DNA from: Trebouxia sp. TZW2008
Lineage: Eukaryota > Chlorophyta > Trebouxiophyceae > Trebouxiales > Trebouxiaceae
NCBI GenBank assembly: GCA_002118135.1
Contig: BDIU01000280.1
Coordinates: forward strand, 220,836-284,835
Length of the DNA stretch: 64,000 nucleotides
Direction: 5' to 3'
Part shown: positions 44,168 to 56,700 of the stretch, one piece after another
Layout: the number at the start of each line of letters is the position of its first letter
Numbering within the stretch: the first letter of the stretch is position 1
The notes under the pieces: generated by a model
Database searches by the model: none
Seen by the model: only the letters and a program-made list of their open reading frames with translations
What the model was told of the DNA's origin: nothing
Position numbers and translations under genes: made by a program

Positions 44168-46775
44168 ATGCTGAAGAAGTTTGCGCAAGCCACAAAGCAA
44201 TACGTGCAGCGAGGTATCATTCAAGCACTCAGGCTCAAGCTTTGTTTCCTGGCAGTCTTCACTGACATTGCTTGGTGCAGTTCGGAATCCTATTCCACCC
44301 TCAGAAAAGCTATTGTACACTTTCAAGACAGCCGAGGATCTGACGCAATGGAACACCTTCACAGATCAAGAGTTTGGGGGCCAATCTGAAGCATCTTTAG
44401 CATTGTCTCAGACACCGCCAGTACGTGGTATCGCCTCTCATCCCTGTGGTGACGCATCCTAGTGAGCAAGTTCCTATCAGCGTTCATCTGCACAAAACAT
44501 GTGATGCATCATGTCATCATTGTCACAAGTCAAACAAGCCTGTCCCGACTGAACAAGGCCACCTGCATCTGCAATCTACAGCCATGTACAGCCCTTTACG
44601 CCCTTTGCCATGTGTGCCCACTCATGCAGCATTCGTGCAACTTGACATAGCATGTCCCCCAGCCATCATAAGGCTTGGTGCTGACTGTTGCTGCCAAGTT
44701 GACACTCAAGGTGTGCACATGTACAGAACCGGCATGTTTCTCAGGCCGGTATCTCGCTAACATGTTAATGCTAAGCTGTTTTTGTCATGTGCACAAACAG
44801 GAGACAGCATGTTTCTCAGGCCGGTATTCCACTGAGATGGCCAACCCTGGTGCCACAAAGATGAAGCGCAGCGGCTTTGCTGGCATCAATTCTGTGGTGA
44901 GTGTTCACCGTGCTTGCACATGCCAGCCTGGACTTAGAGACAGTTTACACTTGGGAGATTTTTAGTGTACTTCGCTCTTGTTGACTCATCAAAGTTGCGC
45001 CGCTAACGGCGCACCCACAACAATGCGCTGATTGACGCTGGCACGCCACGAGTCGTCTTTAGTCCACAGACGCTGCTGGGGCTGCCATAACGGCGGTCAA
45101 AAGTCTCTGGGACTAATGGAAGAGTAGAAAACGCCCATCAAGCTCATCTTAGCACTAACAGTACCCGCTCAAAACCACATGTGAACTGCCTGTTGGGGAG
45201 CGGCTCACAAATAAGCAGTATTGATCACACCACGCTAATGTGATGAGCGGGAGCTTTGTCTTGTGCTTGCGTATTCTTGACAGTTACAACTCTCAGTATG
45301 GAAGCCATCAGCTGCCTTAGGGCACATTTGTCCGCAGCGCCTTCATAGACTGCCACAAATGTTGCAGTATCCGTCAAACCTATCTTTGCAGCAAGACTTG
45401 AACGTGCACTGAGGAAACTTGGACTGTCTCATGTTGCCATGGAGCCAATCTTAGGCCAACAGTCTGACCTGATCCTTTGACAAGCTGAATTGCACCATTT
45501 CCAACTGTCTTTAGTCAAGATGGATCTTACATGCTGAAACGTGGTTGCAGATGTGTCCTGGCATGCCTCTGAGACTGGGACTGTCAGTTTGGAGCATGAT
45601 GCAATTGCAAAGTGTCAGCTGTATTGTGTTCCAATTTGACAGCCGCAGTTCACAGACCTAATTGTCATCATGAGTCATGCTGTATCTGTTGCGACACACC
45701 AGCGTACTTGTTGCTGTGACTATTCCGTTGATCAGAAGTTTTGCTGTTCAGCTGTTCAAATCATGAAGTGCTTCTTTTCTTTCTAGTCATGCTGCCAAAC
45801 AATGCAACTGTGCAGGAGACTGGTGAGCAGCTGGACCTAGATGAATATGACCACATGGTTTTCAGAGTGCATGGAGACGGCCGAAAGTACATTGCAAATC
45901 TGCGCACAGAGAATTGGCTTGTAGGGGGAAGATCACATGACGTGTGGCAGGCCTTTCTGTTTGCAAGGTGACTATCTCAGTCTTGTGACTACTTTTCTTT
46001 AGCGGATGTTTGAGACTTCCGCCTCGGTGGCACGAAAATGACAGCTTTTGTTGTATGACAAGTGACCTTGTCACTCTGATGCTCAAAGAAGAAGAGTGAC
46101 TTAGAACGTCATTATTTCACTTGTAACGCTCACTATATTACATTGTCTGGCCAGATGCGCTGCTGTCCATGGCACAAATGCTGCAGACAATTACAAGCAA
46201 AGTCCATGCATTTGTCAGTACGAAGAACATTATTCAGGAATTGTGCACTCGATTTGTGTTGCAGAGTGGCTACCTTCAAGCATTCTCGCAGTTACAGATT
46301 GCTGCATCAATGGAAAATCCTCTTCATCAGGGTATTCCTGCTGATCGTGTTGCATGTGATGTGATCTCAGCTTTTTTAAAGCAATATTTTCAGTCAAGAA
46401 GCTATGGCTTTTGGGTTGAGATGTCCTGAGTCTCCAAGTCTGTTGCGCTCCCAATACAATATTGCTTGACAATGTCAAGAACAACTCTCTCTCATGCTGA
46501 TTTGGCACTGTTGGCCTTTGCTCCTGAATTAATGCTTCTCAAGCCTGTGCTGCAGGAAAGGTCAATGGCAGACAGTTGCAATTCCAATTCCGCATTTCTT
46601 GCTGACCTGGAAGGGACAGCTTGTGGAACAGAAGACCGAAATTAATGCGAAAAGAATTGTAAGCGTGGGAATTTCATTGGCAGGCGGTGATGCATTACAG
46701 CCTCGAGGCACATTCAACCTTGGCTTGGAATGGATTAAAGCTGAGAGACGGCTGCATGGCCTGCGAGGAGATTAG
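44168..46775 (+). CDS. Complex I assembly factor CIA30 / NDUFAF1
   Basis: Five exons (44168-44213, 44281-44420, 44801-44896, 45816-45967, 46556-46775) join in phase to 217 residues, the length of the plant homologue. Family hallmarks in order: MLKKFAQATKQYVQR start (plant members have a similar short basic start), PPSEKLLYTF, DLTQWNTFTDQEFGGQSEA, ACFSGRYS, MKRSGFAGINS, DLDEYDHMVFRVHGDGRKYI, TENWLVGGRSHDVWQAFLFA, IPIPHFLLTWKGQ, VSVGISLAGGD and the closing F-x-L-x-L-E-W-I-K-A. CIA30 helps assemble the mitochondrial NADH dehydrogenase intermediate. Upstream in-frame codons exist without an ATG, so the start at 44168 is preferred. Intron 2 contains a short copy of the exon 3 start. Confidence 0.95.
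44690..44765 (+). repeat. Copy of the CIA30 exon 3 5' edge
   Basis: Shares GTGCACA, then an altered acceptor region, then CATGTTTCTCAGGCCGGTAT with the real exon start, 75 bp upstream of it. It breaks off soon after. Confidence 0.85.
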
Positions 46776-47711
46776 AACTGTAGGAGCTAGTTGTTTGAAG
46801 GGCTTTGCAAGTAGCTTGCTTAAAATCTGATAGATTATGATGTATACGTATGATGTATACATTGTTTGACTGCATCAGTCATACTTTTTTTGTCACATTT
46901 GGTTTTGGGGTCGACATGCCCAACGCTTATTGAGAGACATTGTCCACTTGGGCTAGCATGCATCAACCAGGCTCACAGTATCAAGTAACTATGTGCGAAC
47001 CCTATGGCAACAAGGGACGGTGTGATATGCAGATAAGTGATCCACTTGCCCTTTGACACACCACCCACAGTCGCTAACAAATGCAATGCCCATGTTTGGC
47101 CCAGCTAAGCATAGCGCGAATGTTGAACCAGCAGTACTGCTCACAGCTGACCCACGCACACACGACGTCGCGTGCACGCTCTGCCACACCATTGCGCAGA
47201 AAACACCCGCTGACCTGCACTCGGCGTGAAGCACAGTGTGCACCCACAGTGCAGCTGCTGTGGGTGCAAACAGACCCTGGAACAGCCCAGCAGCAGCTCA
47301 GCTGGCCAACAGACCCTGGAGCGACAGCAGCAACCGTTACGCCAAATTCAGCAATTTCGAGTCGTGGATCAAAAAAACACTACAGCACTCAAGGTTCCCG
47401 GGCGATCACTCAGCCGAGTACTAGTTGAGCCCAATCCAGTTTGACTTCCCTGATCGGACGAGAAGGGGTCTAGTCTGGATGGTATGGCCGTAGCATGCCA
47501 ATTCAGCTAAATTGAATATATATATGGTATTTCTGCCGCAGGACTTTATCCGACCTGCTAGCCTGTACAGGCTGCCATGAGTCGGAATTCAGCATCATTC
47601 ACATCAACATGATCCAAGTCGATGCGATGTCAATGTCGACAATTGTAAAAGTGGGCACGTTCAGCCCTGTTGAAACCACATAGCTGGCAGCATGATACAG
47701 CCAAGCTGAAA
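46776..47711. other. Convergent intergenic region CIA30 / DUF255
   Basis: Holds two 3' ends. A GC-rich patch at 47140-47340 has open frames with no similarity I can name. Confidence 0.45.
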
Positions 47712-50700
47712 TCATGTAAAGTTCAATGGGCTGACTTCCTTGAAAGCTGGTTTCCCAGGGCGGTTGGTAGCAGCCAGAGGTTCTTGCAGCAGCTGACTTA
47801 GGGCTTTTGGGTCAGTGGTGGGGGCTCTGCAAGTGAAGTTTTGGCAGACAAATGCCCTGGCTGGTGCCTTCGCCTGCAAGCATGCTGAATTATCAGGAAA
47901 ATCTTACATATACATTTATATATAAACACACATTATATATATGTATGTATATTTATATCTGCACATTTGACCACTGACCAAACGGTTCCTGCTGTGTTTG
48001 TCATGGTTATGTCAAGCTTTGAGGTTGGAAAACAAAGAGACAAGTCTACATCATCAGGTATAATGGGGAGTCTCTGTGAGGAGGAGCATGTAGCAGTGTG
48101 AGGCATTAGCACCCTGCAATCTAGCTAGCAATGCTTTATATCCCATACCCGCTCTGTAAAGAAGAAGTCAGGGGAAGTGGCATATGGACTGCTAGCTAGA
48201 TTGCAAACAACAGATGGTAGAGCTCGCAACCAGGCAGAGAAAAGAAACGAAAAGTTAGAATAGAAAAGTCTATGCCATTAGGCGTCATAATGGGAGCCTC
48301 TGTCTAAACAGGCGGCCTGAGAAACCAGGCAGACAATATGTGCTCTTGACATATGTCCATACTGACAGGATGACGTGTATCACGTCACAAGCAGGCATGT
48401 AGCTGTGTGGGCTTACGCAAAGCAGACAGACAGTTGCATTGTTGCTAGGCTTTGGGACTCAATCAATCCACGCACATAATCTGTATTGGGCTGCTGCTTT
48501 GTACAGATCATCTGCAAAGACTTGTTGAGCCCTGTAGCGGGGCAACAATGTAATCATCTGTTTTATTGGCTCAGCCTGCACAGCTGCACAATTGCTTTCG
48601 ACACAGAAAAACACAATTTAGATGCAACAGCAAAAACACTTTTCAGATGAGCATTGCTACCGCATGAGGCATTAGCATGACGTCATAAACAGGTGTTTTC
48701 ACCTCTTTTTTTTGCGCCCTTGATCATAGCACAAGCTATGATGGATTGATGGATTGTGCCACACAGCGCAGGCTATTGTTCATTGCAGGTTGTTGGTTAA
48801 TGACGGCATGGATTGGTACAAGCTTAAGACACAGGTGCCCGTCTGTTTTGAAGCCTGCTCTAGCATAGTCCCGATGCTGTGCGTACAAGGCCATTGTTCT
48901 GTTCAGAATCCTGGGCTGCTTCTTTGAACAGAGGCTGCTGCTATGGCGCCAAATGGCGCTGACTTTTCTCGTTTTCTTTTTTAGTTCTTCTGTTCAGATG
49001 TGCCCACACATCTTACAGCGAGAACTACAACAGCATGACAGGACAGGTGCATACCTCTTTTGAGGCACTTTCTATCATAGCCCAAGCCTCTGGATTGTGC
49101 TGCTCAAACCATGCCTTGCTGGACTGATTAGCAGGATCAATTGGCAGTACAACTCTGTCTGGGGCAAAACTGCCGTGAGCAGCAGCCAAAAGCGCCTTTG
49201 TTTCTGGTGCTTCTAGTGCTCCAGCAATGATCACCTGCATCGTATAAAACATGAACTGCAAAGGAGTCAAGTGGGGAACACTGTTTGTTGTAGCACGAGA
49301 TGTACCAGACCAAGCATGTGTTTTGCAAATTTCAGGCTAGAGATTACGCTTCAAGTGCTGTCAACGTGCAACAGCAAAGCTAAATCATTTCAACGACTGG
49401 AATACATGAGGTCAACCTCCTCAGCACCTGTCAGGCTACAGTGACTTGTCTTTGTGACAAGTGCTGTCATTCCCTAGGAAATTGTCCTTGTATCGAGTTG
49501 TCCTTACTCAGAGGTGCTACTGCAGTCAGAATGCAGTGATTGAGCACCATCTGCATGGTCCTTACATCAAGAATGTCCTTACATTGAGCGTCCTCACAAA
49601 GAGCAGTCACTGTATACTGAAAGCAGGGAATCAGGTTTATTGTGGAGTTACTGAAAGTCGAAACACCCCACAACACCATAAAAGCCAACCATGAAACAGA
49701 TCTACTCAACTCCACTCGACTCACTTGCTGAGGCGTAGATCGTTAGCAATTTACGTCACGGGACATCAACAACCATGAAACCTGATCATTGCCCTAATGA
49801 ATGTTCATGCTGAGTAAAGCTGACCTGGCGAGGGTGCCCTAGGGCTTGCAGATAAAGAGCGCAGCACATTTGTGGCATGACCAGGGCCGCTTCCTGCAGC
49901 CCTACCATGCATGATTGCTGTGATCACTGTTACTGTTGCTATGGTCACTGCAATACTATCATGACTTTCACCGTCACCATGATTTTGCTGAGGAAAGCTG
50001 ACCTGTCGAGGGTGCCCTAGGGCTTGAAGGTACAGGGCACAGCACATTTGTGGCATGGCTAGGGCCATTTCCTGCAGCCTCTCTGTGAAGGCTGCTGCTG
50101 TACGCTGTGCCCTCTCACGGTAGCTGCAGCAGCAATGTATTGATTGGTGAAATCAAGTCTTGAGGGTCTGACATGCAATGTTGCTCTTCAGAATGCCTTG
50201 CCACAGCGGTGCATCAAGCAACTGTTGTTCTTCTGGGATATATGGTTCTCCAAGATTTTTCCAGCGCTTACTTTTCAAATAGAGGCAAGGGCAGCAAGCT
50301 TGTATGAGTTATTACTAGCAGTGAAAGCGATTGCCTTTGTTCGCACATTTACAGACATTAGCTTTGACAAGGTTGACCTGAGCTGAGGGCGGCAAGCTTG
50401 AACGGGCTGGCATCAGCAGTTGCTTGTTGTTGATGCAATTGCAGTCATTACTTTTAACTGGGCTGGCTTGAGACAAGGGCAGCAAGCTTGAACAGGTTGC
50501 CATTAGCAACCAATTGCTATTGATACTAATGAAATCAGTACCTTTGGCCGGATTCGCCTGAGACAAGGGCAGCAAGCTTGAACAGATTGCCAGCAGCAAT
50601 GGAGGAAGCTGCAGGTTCAGCACCATCATAGTCCTCCTTGGCCCGCATCAAGATAGAGGGGTCATCCCCAGCAGCTGAAAAGTAACCCCCTGTGATTATT

Positions 50701-53700
50701 TTTCACAGTAAATGAGTGCGTACACCACTGATCTACTCAGACTGAAGCTTTGCCCGCGGCTATCTAAGACGCCGCTGGCGTCTGCACCATCATAGTCCTC
50801 CTTTGCTCGCATCAAGATTGATGGGTCATCACCAGCAGCTGAAAAATACCCTCCTGCGAACATACGTCATTGTCAAATTTTGTAAACTGAACAGATCGCC
50901 AGCAGCAATGGAGGAAGCTGCAGGTTCAGCAACATTATAGTCCTCCTTTGCTTGCATCAAGATTGATGGGTCATCACCAGCAGCTGAAAAACACCCACCT
51001 GCAGACACATGTCCCTTTGACAATCTTGTAAGCTGAACAGATTGCCAGCAGCAATAGAGGAAGCCGCCGACTCTGCACCATCATAGTCCTCCTTTGCCCG
51101 CATCAAGATTGATGGGTTGTCACCAGCAGCTGAAAAATACCCACCTGCGAACATACGTCACTGTTGAAAATCTTGTAAACTGAACAGATTGCCAGCAGCA
51201 ATAGCGGAAGCTGCAGGTTCAGCACCACCATAGTCCTCCTTTGCTCGCATCAAGATTGATGCGTCATCACCAGCAGCTGAAAAATATCCACCTGCAAACA
51301 TATGTCACTGTTGGAAATCTTGTAAACTGAACAGATTGCAAGCAGCAATAGAGGAAGGTGCAGGGTCAGCAACATCATGGTCCCCCTTGGCCCGCATCAG
51401 GATAGAGGGAGCATCCCCAGTAGCTGAAAAGTGACCACCTGTGATCATGCAATACCGTTGGTCATTGTTGTACAGTGAATGAGAGCGTTTGAATGTGATC
51501 GTGAGCAGTTGTAAGGTTGTGACTGTGCCTGCCATCATAACCTTCCTTGGCCCGCATCAGGATGGAAGGTTATTGCCAGCAGGTGAAAAGTGACCTTCTG
51601 TGATCATGCAAAACCGTCGGTCACTGATGTACAGTGTATGAGAGCGTTTGAATGTGATGGTGAGCAGTTGTAAGCTTGCGATCGTGCCCGCCATCATAGC
51701 CTTCCTTGGCCCGCATCAGAGTGGAGGGGTTGTCCCCAGCAGCTGAAAAGGCACACCTCAGCACTGACAATATCCCAAAACAGCTTGACCATGCAAAGAT
51801 GTAGACAGCCTCAACGCGTAACAAACTCATCTTCGCACCAACATCAACCAGATATAGCTCGTACAACTGGGTGGCAGGCTTCTGCATTTGTGCGTGCAGA
51901 AAAGCTACTGTAGACAAAAGCCAGATGAGACCAGCGCAGCTCACCTCCAACATCGTCCCAAAACAGCTCATCCAGAGTGTGCTGTAGCTGCTCACACCAT
52001 TGCAGCCATCTGGTGTTCCCAGTCACTTGGTATAGCTGCAACAGTCCACCTGCACTTTTCATTCCAATCTTTGAAATGTGTCAGCAACAAATGAAACAGC
52101 ATTGCAGACAGCTGCAGATCAACTCAACTCAACTGACGCAACTCGTTGGCTGAGATGTACATTGTTGCGATGTACATCACAAAACACCACCAAGCATGGC
52201 AGAACCTTGAAGCTGAACAAATCCAGCTGTATACTAGTAAAACCAACTTGATAAAGAGAAGAGCAGCATCGTGCATCATGCAGAGGTGACATATGTGTGT
52301 TGAGACATATGTGTAATCATAGTGTGTGTGAGCAGTTTGGAGGCTGCCTTCTGGCTGCATGGGAGATCTATGGGAGCAAAAGTGCTGGGTCAATCTCTGT
52401 ATCTATCCTACATACTGCCGTCCTGTGCGGTAGCCAGGGTGCTCATGCTATCACAGTGTGGCTGAGCAGGTCAAGGTCTGCTACCAGATGCCAAGATAGG
52501 CAGAAGGCAGTCTTGGACCTGCTCAGCCACACTGTGAAAGCATGTACGCCCTCGCCACGGCACACACAGCAATATGTGGCGCTGACACAGTGAAGCTCAG
52601 CATTGCATAGACATGACACACCACAACTGAGGGATCCATGTGCTTTCATAAAGCACCTGGGCAAAGGCTGTTCAGGCACCCAATGGCAGCAAAGGCTATA
52701 GGTCTGCTGCCAGAGATTGTCGTGATACGCAGAAGGCAGCTGTTGAGCTGCTCAGCTATACTGTGATAGCATGTGCACCCTTGCTGTGGCACAGGTCAGG
52801 TAATAGTGGGCTTGACACAGAGAAGATCAGCATTGCATAGACATGACACACCACAACAGAGGGATCCATGTGCTTTCATAATGCGCACGGGCAGCTTGAA
52901 GGCTGCTTTCTGCCTGTTCAGGCACCCAGTGGCAGCAAAAGCTCTCTAGGTCTAATGCCATGAAAGCGCCAAGAAAGGCAGATGGCAGCCTTTGACATGC
53001 CCAACCACACTACGAAAGCATGTGCACCTTTGCAATGGCACAGGACAGTAACTAGCGGGCTTGACACAGAGTAGATCACTATTGCATAGACGTGACATGC
53101 ATGATTCAAGACATATGTGCTGTTGTAGTGTGCCTGAGCAGTTGCAAGGCTGCTTTCTGCCTGTTCAAGCACCCAATGGCAGCAAAGGCACTACAGTCAA
53201 CTCTCGTTGTAACATGTGCTTTGATTACAAAGTAATTTGTCTTTACATTGAATTGTCTGTACTCAGAGGGATCACTGCAGTCAGAATGCGATGGTATTGT
53301 CCTTATATTGAGGTTGTCCTTGCGTTGAGTGTCCTTACAAAGAGAGTTCACTGTATAGGTCTGCTGCATGTACCAAACAAGGCAGAAGGCAGCTTACGAT
53401 CTACCTCAACTTTCCAAGCGTGTTTGCACCCTTGCAATGGCACAGTCTGGTCAGGAAAGCAATATCTGACAGGAGAAGAACCACACTGACATCCTGTGAC
53501 TTGGTGTGTGGTCTGTAGGTTTCTGTATGGATTGTTCTCATGCTCCAGCTCTTGCTGTTAACTCTTGCTACCTCAATCAGATTTTGCTTTCCTGATCAGA
53601 TTGTGCCAGGGTAAGGAAGAATCTGATCTATGGTAGCAACATTCGATCACGGAAGCAAAACGGATGCTCATGCAAACAAAAGCATGAGCAAAGCCTTCTC

Positions 53701-56700
53701 AATAATAAAGGCGTGAGGGTCAGGTTCCAGAATGTGCTTACTAATGAGAAAGGCGTAGTCATCAGCAAAGCCCTGCACAGCTGAGGGGTTGCGGCAGAAG
53801 CTGCGCCGCAGCCGCTGGGTTGACTCATCCCACAAATGCTGCTGAACAAACTCAGCAATCTGCAGTGCATACATTGTTTGGATCAATGAATTGCAATACG
53901 TTAACACACAATACAGCATGCAAAATACGCAAGCATTGGACTGTGTCAACCGCTGAGATACACCGTGAGTTGTGAAAGGAACGATATGTTGACGTCAACA
54001 GGGAATACTTACTGTGCAGGACTTTCAACCATGATCTGTACCTGTACACGCTATGGTGGATGCAGTACAAAGACTGGTCGCCTTTTCACAGTGCGCATCC
54101 TGTCCACAGATTGCGCTGTACGACTAGCTGACAGAGCTGACTCACATGTGGTTGCACTTGTGTACAGCTGATGCTCTTACAGGCATATGCAGAAGTGTCT
54201 GCCTGCGAGGCGCATCTTGCTTCCTGCAAGTTTTTAGACAGTCTCTGCACACCTGTGCCAAACTGCAGGTCATCTGTACAAGCTAAAATTGCATAGACCA
54301 ACTGCAGTTTGTCACAGATCAGCAGCATCGACTGACATTCCAACGGTGTATGCACCAGCATACAAGCAGGTCACATGCTTGTACGCTGGTGCATACACCA
54401 TTTTATGACCTGCTTACCTTGTAAGAGCTGTCTACCCAGGACGTTTTTGGCGACGACTCAATACTTATGCATGCACCCAGCAGGGGCCTGACCATTCAGT
54501 GACAAGCGTGTGGATGATGCTGCTGCAGATGCTGATACTGCTGATCAAGATGATGTTGCATCATCAACAGCTGACACAGGCAAATGCTCAATGAAAGTCC
54601 ACAGACAATTTAACGGTCAAGACAAGTTGATGTGTGCCCACTTTGGCAGCTTGCAGATATGCGTTGAGGGGCTGCATTGACAAGTGAGCATGAAGCATAT
54701 CATGAGACCTCAGTCACAAAGTGATTGATACACTCAAGCAATGCCGGCTAATGCATGTGAAATTGCTCTCTCACACTTGATTGACAGCTTGCAAATATGC
54801 GTCAAGGGGGAGGTTGGAAAGTACCATGAAGCATGTCATGGGACCCCAGTCACAACCTGGTTGATACACTCAAGAAATGCCTGCTCACTTAATTGACAGC
54901 TTGCAGGGATATGTCATGGGCCCACTCAAATGTGTGACGAGGCATTTATTGAGATACCAATCGAAAAATCTACATTGTAAATTCTGTTGGTTGATTGAAA
55001 AACATCAACAAACTTGGGCGATATGGGCTTACTTTGATGTCGGCTTGCAGGTGTGTTTCACAGGCAATGTGTGCTCACCTTAATGGCTGCTTGCAGGTAA
55101 GTGTCAGGGGGGCACCCCTCCACAGGGAAGGCTGGGGTCTGAGGGGGGTCCTCTTGCTGTAGTACTACAGAGGCTGTTGCAAAGGCTTGAAATGCCTGCC
55201 CATTCCAGCCTGCCACAACCTACAGGGTGTGGTACATATGATTTGTGCGTAAGAGCATTGGCAGCTACATGATATGGCTAAACTGACCAATCATCACATC
55301 GATCGTGTCAACAAACATGATAATATTCAGCAGTACAGCTGACGGCCTCCTGAGTTGTTCACATGCGCCTGCAATTGCGAAAAACACTGCAAAGCAAACA
55401 CAAGGACGCTCCAGAAAGCAACCAGAAAGGAACAGAAAGCAACAAGAAAGCTGCGAGATTAAAATTATGTCCGTATGACAAGGCTGTGGACGAAAATCAG
55501 CCACGCATATAAACTATTGAAGATCATGAGGCCATTGACTGGGCGCAAAAGCCGTTTACGGTCGTCACAATTTACCTTGTCATCAAGATGAGGTCTTGGC
55601 CGCTTCCCACGCCTTTCATGGAGCTTCTGTCGGCAATTAGCTAGGGTTTGCCTTGCTTCATCTTCACTGACGCCAGCCTGGTGGGCACTTTGGCCTAGGG
55701 TTTGCGCCTGCCTGAGGCAATTCAGCCCACCAAATTCGTGATGTGGGTCACTGTGAGAGCTCAAATCGGCGTTGCCCTCGTCCTTGACGTAGTAATGGGA
55801 GATGAACAGGTTTGCTGCATCTCCCAGGAGTCCTCGCAATTCTTCTGAAGTCCACAAATAGAATTCACCCTCCTTTTTTACTCCAGCTGTATTCAAGCTA
55901 TCTGCGTCCTGTAATAATAACAGTAATAATAATAACATTCCATATAACACATACCGCTAGGTATGTGTGGCGCAAGTCCTATCTCGCCAGGCAGGCTTGT
56001 CTCCAGTGTGCAGTCACAAAAAGCAATGGATCATTGTTGGGGCTTGCATCTGTATTGGCCTCGTCCCTGATGTTAGTTTTGGAGATGACCAGGTTTGCTG
56101 CACCTCCTAGGAGTTCGAGTACGTAAGCTTCTGGAGTCGATCAATGAAATTGACCCTCTTTCTTGACTCCAGCAGTTCGAGCTGTCTGCATCCTGTGCGT
56201 TCAGAAAGAAAAATTGCATCATTGTTGGGGTTTGAAGCTGGATTGGCCTCGTCCTTGACATAGTAATAGGAGATGGAACAGGTTTGCAGCAGAAGTTCAC
56301 GCAATTTCTCTGAAGTCCATGTGTAAAATTTACCCTGTTTCTTGACTCCTGCTGTCTGCATCCTGCACTGGCCAATAGGAACGTGAATGTTGCCCTGACA
56401 TATGAAAACCAACGGGGGAGGGAAAAAAGCTAAGAATGCTAAGGATTCATGCAGTGCTACAAAGATACGCAATCAGATCTTGTCCTCTTTTTTGACTCCA
56501 GCTGGGGTCAAGCTGTCTACACCCTGCGCTGGTCACAGGAAACAAATTGCTGCTGTAATCTATGAAAACAAGAAGCTAAAACCAAGGCTACAGCTTTATG
56601 AAGCTTTACACATAGCATGAGCCATTGTGCATAGAAGCCCGCTGATGTATGTATGTGGTATGCAGTGCAGGAGCATTGCACAACTTCACGGCAGATCATC

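Noticed and set aside
46143..46508. Open frames on both strands inside the last CIA30 intron
   Set aside because: Exons at 45967 and 46556 join in phase without them, and the family has no insertion at this point.
47226..47444. Plus-strand frame rich in Gln, Cys and Pro
   Set aside because: Short, isolated in a convergent 3' region, and without recognisable domain or splice context.
50345..51760. Regularly spaced repeats that could suggest a CRISPR array
   Set aside because: The repeats are 100-bp coding exon copies in a eukaryotic intron with similar, not unique, spacers and no cas genes.
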